This document shows positions 24,229 to 30,829 of a stretch of DNA of 64,000 nt, piece after piece. Positions within the stretch are counted from its first letter, which is position 1; every line of letters begins with the position of its first letter. Below the pieces are notes generated by a model. That model was not told where the DNA came from and did no database searches. It saw nothing but the letters and a program-made list of their open reading frames with translations. The stretch is from Cherax quadricarinatus (Eukaryota; Arthropoda; Malacostraca; Decapoda; Parastacidae): the NCBI RefSeq assembly GCF_038502225.1, contig NW_027196398.1, forward strand, positions 1 through 64,000, in the 5' to 3' direction. The position numbers and the translations under genes were made by a program.

Positions 24229-24789
24229 CTACCCGCCGTACGATAATTCCAATATTCTACACAGATTTTCATAATTCCACGTTGAATTATTAACAAATAC
24301 ACTTGAACATGAGGGTATATTGAAATGCCCATATGCATATTTCAATATAAATTGATCATTCTTTAATTTTTTTCTACCAAAATCTTTAAACAAATATGGT
24401 ATAATTTTCTTTACGCTATAATTTGTTAACTTATACACAAAATATATAGCATATAAGACGCACAACAATGATTTTTCATGTTGAATCCTCTGATTAATAC
24501 CGTACATGAAATTTCTCTTGTATATAATTTTCTCATATATATTTGTATAATGTTTTAAATCCACCCCGAAACTATCTAAATATAATAATATGTGTTTGTT
24601 CACATATATAGTAATCCAATGACCAATATTTTCATCTTGATCGTTCAATATATTAATGATGAAAATTACCGGCTTATCTTTTATCCTCATAATAACTTCA
24701 TTTATATTATTTGCGGCAAAACATCCCAAATACGAGGCGTATCTTCCCGTATGATGTTTCAAGGCAATATTTATCTCTTCACAATTCAT
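24229..24789 (-). CDS. PRO: Adenovirus-type cysteine protease (C5/Ulp1 fold), 186 aa
   Basis: Likely maturation protease that cleaves capsid precursors inside the assembling particle. Visible catalytic residues are His57 in IGHWITIYV, Asp72 in LLYLDSFG, Gln103, and Cys110 in SLLCVLYAIYF. The order His-Asp-Gln-Cys and the seven-residue Gln-Cys spacing fit this family. The length also fits compact Polinton proteases. One oddity is that the residue after the nucleophile is Val, where family members usually have Gly. The start codon lies three bases after the major capsid stop, and a minus-strand TATAAAT sits 40-46 bp upstream inside the capsid gene, so the start is well supported. An intact frame suggests recent function. 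Confidence 0.88.
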   Translation of the reverse strand: MNCEEINIALKHHTGRYASYLGCFAANNINEVIMRIKDKPVIFIINILNDQDENIGHWITIYVNKHILLYLDSFGVDLKHYTNIYEKIIYKRNFMYGINQRIQHEKSLLCVLYAIYFVYKLTNYSVKKIIPYLFKDFGRKKLKNDQFILKYAYGHFNIPSCSSVFVNNSTWNYENLCRILELSYGG

Positions 24790-24792
24790 GGT

Positions 24793-26112
24793 CTATAGTC
24801 GTGTATGCACTATCACTGTTCTATTTTCATTTATATTTAAAATAGCATTAGTTTCACCAAACATCAGACAAATTCTATTCTCATCTTTCGGTTTACCAAA
24901 TGTCATATCTATTCTCAAATTACCATTCTTCTCGACAGATATAGCATTCTTAACCTGTTCACTTCTCAGGTCAACACCTAATATAGTTCTGCCTTGGAGA
25001 AAACTCTTATATGTAATCAGATGATCAGTCTCCAAACCCAGAGATTTCAAGGTAGCGTAATATAACCTACTCGCGTGGGTAGGAAACTTACAGTCAATAT
25101 TAAGAATCATTTCTGAATTAATTGTAACCCCGAAATGATTCAAATCTTCATGTTGAAAATATAATGGATTAAAATTATATCCTCCATCATATGTCTTCAT
25201 ATCAACTATTATAATAAATAACTTATCGGGTATGACTTGTCCCCAAGGATTATCTGCGATCAATTGTGTTTGATTAGATGCCAGAATATATGATTTAAAT
25301 AATGTCTTCTTGAACAGATATTCACACCCCTGCGGGTTTACCCTCATGCTTGAATTCAATGCAATTAATGCATTCGTATACGGAATAACTTTATCGATCC
25401 ATAATTTAATGGAATTAATATTATATTTATATGTTTTTCCGCTTAATGGAGTCATAATTGCCCATGCGGGTGAATGCAATTCAAGTCTCAATCGACATTC
25501 GACACTATCCAGGATATATTCGTGAAAACTACTCACATCCAGCATCAAAGGGAAACAAGTATTCACTTCATTCGTTAATTTACCTTCGTCTTTCTTAATA
25601 TCATCTAAATCAGCTGTTGTAATAGTACTACTTGTTGTCTCATTATTACGAAAGAATGCTATTCTTCCCAATGTATCTAATTTTGATGGGGATAAATGCT
25701 TAAGCAGTTTAATATAATCCGCATATGAATAAAATGGATTCGATTCTATAAGTTGTTCGTTGAGATACAAACACACAGATTTGAATATTGTCTGACTTAT
25801 AGAGTTCACAAATATGACCTTATCTCCGTCTCTCAGTGCACTCCCATCCTCCTTTCTTATATTTATGTTCATTTCCAAGGCCAGACTCGTTAAATCTAAA
25901 AAATGACCTTCTGAACTTTGTATTCTAAATTCGAGAAATTTATCAGATCCTTGATTTACTGGTAATACTTCACATGTGCGTCTAGCTGCTATTGAGGATT
26001 CAATAACGGCGTGTCCTGGTAATTTTGGGAATCCATCAGTTATGGAATGAGAATAAGTGGGGACGGGGGCGTTGAGCCCCCCTGGTGTAACGTATAGAGC
26101 ACCAGCCGACAT
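24793..26112 (-). CDS. MCP: Major capsid protein, double jelly-roll (hexon-like), 439 aa
   Basis: Probable main shell protein. The N-terminal part has the usual pattern of Polinton capsid proteins: a short leader rich in Gly/Pro (YVTPGGLNAPVP), then FLEFRIQSSEGHFLDLTSL, a strand-rich stretch with an INIRKEDG turn, and VNSISQTIFKSVCLYLNEQL. The second half again alternates beta-strand-like segments, with NPWGQVIPDKLFIIIVDM and a terminal ILNINENRTVIV. Length is at the short side of double jelly-roll capsids but close to the animal proteins often annotated as F54H12.2-like, which I recall as Polinton capsid relatives. The gene is open throughout. It lies 37 bp after the pVI-like gene and 3 bp before the protease. 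A weak TATA-like TAATAAAA lies 55-62 bp upstream. Confidence 0.85.
   Translation of the reverse strand: MSAGALYVTPGGLNAPVPTYSHSITDGFPKLPGHAVIESSIAARRTCEVLPVNQGSDKFLEFRIQSSEGHFLDLTSLALEMNINIRKEDGSALRDGDKVIFVNSISQTIFKSVCLYLNEQLIESNPFYSYADYIKLLKHLSPSKLDTLGRIAFFRNNETTSSTITTADLDDIKKDEGKLTNEVNTCFPLMLDVSSFHEYILDSVECRLRLELHSPAWAIMTPLSGKTYKYNINSIKLWIDKVIPYTNALIALNSSMRVNPQGCEYLFKKTLFKSYILASNQTQLIADNPWGQVIPDKLFIIIVDMKTYDGGYNFNPLYFQHEDLNHFGVTINSEMILNIDCKFPTHASRLYYATLKSLGLETDHLITYKSFLQGRTILGVDLRSEQVKNAISVEKNGNLRIDMTFGKPKDENRICLMFGETNAILNINENRTVIVHTRL
24829..24835 (-). promoter_or_regulatory. TATA box for the protease gene
   Basis: Minus-strand AAATATAAATGA inside the 3' end of the capsid gene, 40-46 bp upstream of the protease ATG. 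The spacing agrees with the TATA boxes of the pVI-like and penton genes. Confidence 0.55.
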
Positions 26113-26149
26113 ACTAACAATATGACAGTTAACAATAAACTAAAATTAA

Positions 26150-26524
26150 TTAAATATTCCACTTTCTTTTATTATTAAATTTCAATCGTTTCAAACCAAT
26201 CTTTCTACTTCCTCCGGATAATAACTTCTGTCCGACACCCTTCAATGTTTCTACACCTCTATTTCTCGCAGAATTTTTCAATGCAATACCATTATTAACA
26301 TCGTTCAACACATTTTGTCCGTATTGTAATACTCCCGGAGCAAAGGTATTCAGTAAGAATGGTATTGCTTTTCTGGCCATCCCACCGAGAAATGACAATA
26401 ATCCTCCGCCCCTCCCTCTAGCTTTATATAATATGATATCATCTAATCCTGCTCCTTTCACCCTCGAAGTATCAAAGAGTTTCAGGAATGATTCCACTGA
26501 AGGAGGGGAGAAACTCGTTCTCAT
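26150..26524 (-). CDS. pVI/pX-like minor virion protein, 124 aa
   Basis: Small basic protein. After a Ser/Pro-rich start (MRTSFSPPSVESF) there is a glycine-rich hydrophobic segment GGGLLSFLGGMARKAIPF that could form a membrane-active amphipathic helix, then a helical middle part and a very basic C terminus (RKIGLKRLKFNNKRK). This layout and its position between penton and major capsid genes recall adenovirus pVI/pX-class proteins and their Polinton counterparts; the assignment rests on layout, not on close similarity. A strong minus-strand TATAAAA lies 47-53 bp upstream of the ATG, inside the last codons of the penton gene. Confidence 0.7.
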   Translation of the reverse strand: MRTSFSPPSVESFLKLFDTSRVKGAGLDDIILYKARGRGGGLLSFLGGMARKAIPFLLNTFAPGVLQYGQNVLNDVNNGIALKNSARNRGVETLKGVGQKLLSGGSRKIGLKRLKFNNKRKWNI

Positions 26525-26561
26525 CTTGACGGTTCGTTCAATATTAACTCAACTTGATCAT

Positions 26562-27389
26562 TCACTCTCGTTTTATAGGTCTTAAATGTAGTACACATAC
26601 AGTAGAACACTTGTCATTATATTGAATTAACCTTCCTTTCTGATCAGCGAGCTTAATACTCACTTGATCAATTATCTTTTTATTAAGTGGTTTGTACATT
26701 GTGGGATCATAATTAGATCTTAATGTATTAATATCAACTACTCCCAAAAGAGATACCAACTGATCGCCAAAATTAATGGGATCAATCAAATCACTATATA
26801 TTAACATATAATTAATACCTGATTCAGGTAAAAATAATCGTTAAAAATAATCTCTTTTTTATTGGTAAAGACATACAAAATTTCATTACCTGAGAACCCT
26901 AACATATCGCTTCCTTCTTTATCAAATTCCAACCCCACATAACCACTGGTAATATCAGAAGGTAGTATAATTTTTTTTTTTCAAGTTAATAACCACTCTG
27001 TTTATTCCTGGATGATATGTGAACACAATTGAGTTTTTGGGGATGATAATACCCGTTATCTTTTTAACTGCTATTAGCAGATTTACATTAATATCCTCAT
27101 TTATTGCCTCTAAAATCCTTGTCATATCACCTCCAATAATTTTGCTCATATCAATTTTATGGATATATTTATTTACTGTAGATTTCTCATATGTAATACA
27201 TATCTTCAAATTCTTTTGTGGTATATAATGCGTCTTGGGGTAAATTATATTTTTCAGAGCAACCTCATAATCAATTTTATTATCTAATATAATGGGGTCA
27301 TATAATTTATTAATGAAAGCCGAAGGTGTATTGGCGGGAAATAAATCAAGACTGGAATCACTACAGACGTATAGAAGACGTTCAGCCAT
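26562..27389 (-). CDS. mCP: Penton-like minor capsid protein, frame broken at two sites
   Basis: Probable vertex (penton) single jelly-roll protein. I place the start at 27,389 (MAERLLYVCSDSSLDLFP) rather than the upstream ATG at 27,425, because a TATATAAA box at 27,438-27,445 would put the transcription start after the upstream ATG. The N-terminal part reads in one frame to a stop at 26,955. Capsid-like sequence goes on in a second frame from an 11-base T run (26,971-26,981 on the plus strand) to about 26,834, and then returns to the first frame, in which the C-terminal part runs to 26,562 with IIDQVSIKLADQKG and VLHL. Both changes fall at homopolymers (T11 and A5) and cancel in sum. As given, the full protein cannot be made. 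Confidence 0.75.
26571..26577 (-). promoter_or_regulatory. TATA box for the pVI-like gene
   Basis: Minus-strand CCTATAAAACGAGAG, a full TATAAAA match, 47-53 bp upstream of the ATG at 26,524 and overlapping the end of the penton gene. Confidence 0.65.
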
Positions 27390-27437
27390 CTCCACACTCT
27401 TATAACACACACTGAGTAAAAACATATCATTACGGAG

Positions 27438-27445
27438 TTTATATA
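27438..27445 (-). promoter_or_regulatory. TATA box for the penton-like gene
   Basis: Minus-strand GTATATAAACTCC, 49-56 bp upstream of the preferred ATG at 27,389 and just after the stop codon region of the 181-aa gene. Confidence 0.65.
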
Positions 27446-27450
27446 CTGAC

Positions 27451-27996
27451 CTAATATGTTATCCACGATGTTTCTTCTCTCCTTACACCGCCTCCTTTAT
27501 GTAATAATTGTTTTCTCACTTTTGTATTCCTCACAAAATCAAAATGTATACCTGATATATTTAATAAATGCTTTATTTCTGATAAGTAATCAGAATCGAT
27601 TCTTCTCGCTGATTTCACATTGTTTTCTGATAAAACATTTAATATTTCAATAATATTACGTCCAGTAATGGGGGTAAGAAGGTCACCATTCTCATCCCAA
27701 CTCACCAAAGGATTTCTTTGCAATAATACGAACATTGATTTCACATATTCTATATTTCTCGCACTCACTCTTATGTGCATGAATCTTGACAAATCTGGGG
27801 TTTTCTGAGGTTTCACCGAGGTGAGAGCAGGTGGGTTGACCTGCCTAGCGGGAGTAGTCTTAAACTTGCGTTTAACACCACGCTTCAAGCATGCACCACC
27901 ACCACCCCCTTCTAAATTCTCATCACCCCCCGATTTTACTAACTCGAGAGGTTTCCGATTCATAACTGAAGTTGGTACAAGATAAAATTCTTTCAT
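27451..27996 (-). CDS. Provirus protein of unknown function, 181 aa
   Basis: Starts MKEFYLVPTSVMNRKPLEL. A five-Gly tract and a basic stretch (LKRGVKRKFKTTPARQ) follow, so the first half looks disordered and could bind nucleic acid. The second half has a compact domain with NPLVSWDENGDLLTPITG and NIIEILNVL. Proteins with an LVP-type start and a similar W-x-x-x-G-x-L domain are, from memory, common next to penton genes in Polintons, but their function is not known to me. The ATG overlaps the end of the upstream small gene as ATGA. A TATTATAT string lies about 45-52 bp upstream. Bases 27,651-27,687 inside this gene recur inverted in an intron of the polymerase gene. Confidence 0.75.
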   Translation of the reverse strand: MKEFYLVPTSVMNRKPLELVKSGGDENLEGGGGGACLKRGVKRKFKTTPARQVNPPALTSVKPQKTPDLSRFMHIRVSARNIEYVKSMFVLLQRNPLVSWDENGDLLTPITGRNIIEILNVLSENNVKSARRIDSDYLSEIKHLLNISGIHFDFVRNTKVRKQLLHKGGGVRREETSWITY

Positions 27997-28321
27997 GATT
28001 TATTAAACAATCTCGAAATAATACCTACTGCTAGAGGTAATATAATACTAAGAAGATTTCCACCTCTGATACTCAGCAAATATTTTTTTTACGCTGAAAA
28101 CCGATTTTCTTACAAGCTAATGATTTAATCTCGTTCTTGTACTTTTTAAATATTTTAGGGTCTAATGGTATTTTATTCTTAATCAAATTCTTGAAAATCT
28201 CACTGATACAACTTATGTGTGTTTTCTTAAACTGTTGTAATAAACTCTTCCGATGATTGCGTGGGAGACTATTAAGTAATGTAATTAATTCTTTAAATTT
28301 TTCTAATAATGATTTTTTCAT
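27993..28321 (-). CDS. Small conserved Polinton protein, frame broken near its end
   Basis: From the ATG at 28,321 the product begins MKKSLLEKFKELITLLNSLP and is rich in Lys and Leu; ISEIFKNLIKNKIPLDPKIF and a basic KNEIKSLACKKIGFQRKK segment follow. I recognise the type (a short helical protein with a conserved N-x-L segment, found in many Polintons) but not a function. Its own frame ends at 28,073 right after an A8 run on the minus strand (28,083-28,090). In another frame the sequence continues with a Gly-Gly motif and a hydrophobic segment to a TGA at 27,995-27,993, which overlaps the ATG of the next gene as ATGA. That overlap supports the second frame as the true C terminus. The start overlaps the integrase stop, also as ATGA. 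Confidence 0.65.
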
Positions 28322-29427
28322 TGTACCTTCAACAAATCTCCTTCTTTGACCCACGAATTAAAAGTGGAATCATAACCTTTATAAGATACCAAATAATGCG
28401 TAATTCCACCAATTTTTTTTCGTTTCAATACTCTGTCGATAATATATTCTGGAGGTGGTATGGCTGGGGTCAATTCTTCGCGATAAAATGTTCCTTTAAT
28501 CTTTTCACCTTTCAAATCTTTCAAATGATATGTTGTTATAGGTTGAGAATTATTAATTCTATATATTTTAAATATTTCCTCTGTATTTTGTGTGTGAAAC
28601 CCTCGGTTAAACGCGGATGATCTGCTAAGAGTCACTCTTGTTGTGTCTCCAACAGCCAATTTCTTACTGATTCGTTTCTTATTGGATCTTCCATTTTTAT
28701 AATTTATCCGAAACTGATTCCTTATATCATTCAATGTCGTAATACCATGGACTTGCAATGGGGTTTTACCACCAATCCCCGAGTGTGGAGTTGAATTATA
28801 CGCATCTACTAATTCATTTAACACTTTTGAATAATTAAATGTATTGGCACTTGTCATATACTTGTATAATTTACGTTTCAACGTTTGCAAGCCTCTCTCT
28901 GCAATGGAAGCTTTTGTTTCTTTCGAAAATACATGATATAACTTTATATGCTTACTCTGGAGATAATTCTGTACCTGTTTATTTAGAAACTCCCTGCCTT
29001 TATCTGTAAATAATCTCGATATATTCTTCGCCTTTTCATTCTCCAATATGTTTTGTAATGCATGTAAAGTGCTCGGTCCGTCTTTCTTTTTCATGAGTAC
29101 TGCTTGTAAATATCTTGAAAAAACATCGATACACACGAGAATGTATTTATATCCATCATTATATCTGGATAATTTAGACATATCACCCAAATCACAGGTT
29201 AATATCACTCTGGGTTTGGGAGCAATTATTTTTCTACGAGGAAACTTCTTAGGTTTAAGAACGTATAAAGTATATGATCTTTCTGAATTTAAGAAATTTC
29301 TGACCTCTTTCAAGGTTATGGACGGATCGATCTTTTTTACAGCTGTATATAAACTGTTTACCCCAGAGAATGATCCCGCAGAACCAGGATCTCTATAAAC
29401 CTTTTCAATTAATTTTGCTCGCTCCAT
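28318..29427 (-). CDS. INT: Retroviral-type integrase with C-terminal chromodomain, 369 aa
   Basis: Inserts the element DNA into chromosomes. The DDE catalytic core is complete: Asp79 in ILTCDLGDM, Asp142 in LFTDKGREF and Glu177 in KASIAERGL, with 34 residues between the last two as in retroviral integrases. DVFSRYLQAV and YNSTPHSGIGGKTPLQV are further rve-type landmarks. A linker and SH3-like part lead to a chromodomain at about 327-369 (YIIDRVLKRKKIGGITHYLV, then FNSWVKEGDLL), which could guide insertion to methylated histone marks. The N-terminal part lacks a clear HHCC zinc finger. The start overlaps the ATPase stop by 19 bp, and the stop overlaps the next ATG. The frame is intact. Confidence 0.95.
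   Translation of the reverse strand: MERAKLIEKVYRDPGSAGSFSGVNSLYTAVKKIDPSITLKEVRNFLNSERSYTLYVLKPKKFPRRKIIAPKPRVILTCDLGDMSKLSRYNDGYKYILVCIDVFSRYLQAVLMKKKDGPSTLHALQNILENEKAKNISRLFTDKGREFLNKQVQNYLQSKHIKLYHVFSKETKASIAERGLQTLKRKLYKYMTSANTFNYSKVLNELVDAYNSTPHSGIGGKTPLQVHGITTLNDIRNQFRINYKNGRSNKKRISKKLAVGDTTRVTLSRSSAFNRGFHTQNTEEIFKIYRINNSQPITTYHLKDLKGEKIKGTFYREELTPAIPPPEYIIDRVLKRKKIGGITHYLVSYKGYDSTFNSWVKEGDLLKVQ
28377..28383 (-). promoter_or_regulatory. TATA-like box for the small conserved gene
   Basis: Minus-strand TTATAAAGG, 56-62 bp upstream of the ATG at 28,321 and inside the integrase chromodomain code. Confidence 0.4.
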
Positions 29428-30068
29428 TGGTATACAATTTCGTAGGAATCCTGCCGTAACACATTGGTTCGCAACTGTAATGCTTCTGGTGTATTTAATG
29501 CAAGGTCTATGAATAAATAACCAAAGGGTGATCGTTTTATAGCAGATTTATATATATTTACAAATTCCTTATTTTTTCCGAACACTTGTCGCCCCAGAAT
29601 CTCTACTTGTCCAAGATCCCTCATTTTAAATAAAGCAAAATGCGTGGCGTTTAAAGCCATGGTACGACTATATCGTCCTCCGTGAAATATATTTTGAGTA
29701 ATCAGAATAATGCTTATATTATGATGTCTACCTTTAGTAAAACATTCGAGAATAATTTCACTGTTACCAGCTTTTAAAAATAGATCATCAACAATAATTA
29801 TTGTATTTTCATCAGGTGATGCAATGACATTCTGCGGGTCGATAATATCTTTACTTAATGTTAATTTATGAGATATCTCTGAATCTTGTTCTAAGGGATG
29901 TGATGTCACCCCGCATATTATAATGTTATGAAATTTCTCATGGTATAACTTTATTAATTTTGATGTGAAATAAGATTTGCCACTATTCGAATAACCGGCA
30001 ATGATAATCCTTGATGGATAACGAAATATATCAACGTCAGCAGATGTGTATGTTGTCAAGTTCAACAT
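29409..30068 (-). CDS. ATP: DNA packaging ATPase, FtsK/HerA (A32-like), 219 aa
   Basis: Motor that would drive genome DNA into the capsid. Walker A is GYSNSGKS at residues 25-32, in IIIAGYSNSGKSYFTSKLI. Walker B is TIIIVDDLF, with Asp94 and Asp95. The next conserved motif is IILITQNIF near 120-128 with the polar ITQN. KGRHHN precedes it. The size is normal for Polinton and virophage ATPases. It is the first gene of the leftward set; the ATG at 30,068 follows AATAAGGGGAAG and there is no better start upstream. A TATTATATATC element lies about 116 bp upstream at 30,184-30,196. The frame is intact. Confidence 0.93.
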   Translation of the reverse strand: MLNLTTYTSADVDIFRYPSRIIIAGYSNSGKSYFTSKLIKLYHEKFHNIIICGVTSHPLEQDSEISHKLTLSKDIIDPQNVIASPDENTIIIVDDLFLKAGNSEIILECFTKGRHHNISIILITQNIFHGGRYSRTMALNATHFALFKMRDLGQVEILGRQVFGKNKEFVNIYKSAIKRSPFGYLFIDLALNTPEALQLRTNVLRQDSYEIVYQWSEQN

Positions 30069-30071
30069 CTT

Positions 30072-30216
30072 CCCCTTATTATTTTAAAATGATCTAAAAG
30101 CTTCCTCTCTTTAAGTTGAATGAACTAAAAAGGGTGTTTACCATAGAGAGGTGACTTGTACACTGTAAGTGTTAATGGGTTTTCAAGATATATAATACTT
30201 TTAGTTCAATAAGGGG
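30072..30216. promoter_or_regulatory. Leftward promoter region with CCCCTTATT/AACTAAAAG motifs
   Basis: Contains three pieces of a motif that is also found three times in the right terminal repeat: CCCCTTATT at 30,072, GAATGAACTAAAAAGGG near 30,118, and the reverse complement CTTTTAGTTCAATAAGGGG at 30,198-30,216. On the minus strand the last reads CCCCTTATTGAACTAAAAG and is followed at once by TATTATATATC, so it sits directly upstream of a TATA-like box for the ATPase. Confidence 0.55.
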
Positions 30217-30252
30217 ACGCAGTTAATGTGGAGCGGGACTGCCTCATCAAAA

Positions 30253-30660
30253 TTAGTTACTTTAGGGTGGCGACTGACTGACCTGTGTTGACCCAGGTGT
30301 GATTTTCTACCTTGGGTGTGAACCGCATTACATGCCGTCTGTCTGACCTATGTTGCCGCGGGTGTGGGTGTGAAACGCATTACACAGTGGCGTCGGGGGG
30401 GAAGGGGTGGCCCATATAAGCTTAATGAGTCTCTCAGAGCGAGGAAAGTGTTTCTATTCGGAAATCGAGTAAATATTTCTACCATGGGTGTGAATCGCAT
30501 TACATGCCGTCTGACTGACCTGAGTTGACGCAGGTGTGATTTTCTACCTTGGGTGTGAACCGCATTACATGCCGTCTGTCTGACCTGAGTTGACGCAGGT
30601 GTTCGGTGTGATTTTCTACCTTGGGTGTAAACCGCATTACATGGTGGCGTCGGAGGGGGA
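30253..30660. repeat. Tandem repeats in the divergent promoter region
   Basis: Four or five diverged units of about 65 bp hold GATTTTCTACCTTGGGTGTG, AACCGCATTACATGCCGTCT and GACCTGAGTTGACGCAGGTG. The block ends in TGGCGTCGG and a G-rich run before each TATA box. Open minus-strand frames across it are repeat artefacts. Confidence 0.8.
30414..30442 (+). promoter_or_regulatory. Polymerase core promoter, upstream copy
   Basis: CATATAAGCTTAATGAGTCT is followed by CTCAGAGCGAGGA. The same 33-bp string, with one change, occurs 291 bp downstream. Confidence 0.5.
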
Positions 30661-30704
30661 AGGGGTGTACAAAAATCATGACGCAATACTTTTGGGGTAA
30701 GGCA

Positions 30705-30733
30705 TATAAGCTCAATGAGTCTCTCAGAGCGAG
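30705..30733 (+). promoter_or_regulatory. Polymerase core promoter, proximal copy
   Basis: CATATAAGCTCAATGAGTCT then CTCAGAGCGAGGA. The TATA box lies 125 bp before the predicted polymerase ATG at 30,830, leaving a leader of roughly 90-95 nt. Confidence 0.6.
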
Positions 30734-30829
30734 GATTGTGTTTCCATCCGTCAAGCCTGACTGACCTCATCTTCCCCACAGTATTCCTCTCATTAAGTTA
30801 AAGGACCTCATCTTTTCCAACCGCACATC

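Noticed and set aside
27390..27425. Penton start at the first ATG (27,425)
   Set aside because: This ATG lies only about 13 bp after the TATA box, so it would be upstream of the transcription start; similarity to penton proteins begins at MAERLLY.
30348..30779. Minus-strand open frame of 143 codons in the divergent promoter
   Set aside because: It consists of the 65-bp promoter repeats (NAVYTQGRKSH-type repeats) and would overlap the polymerase promoter.
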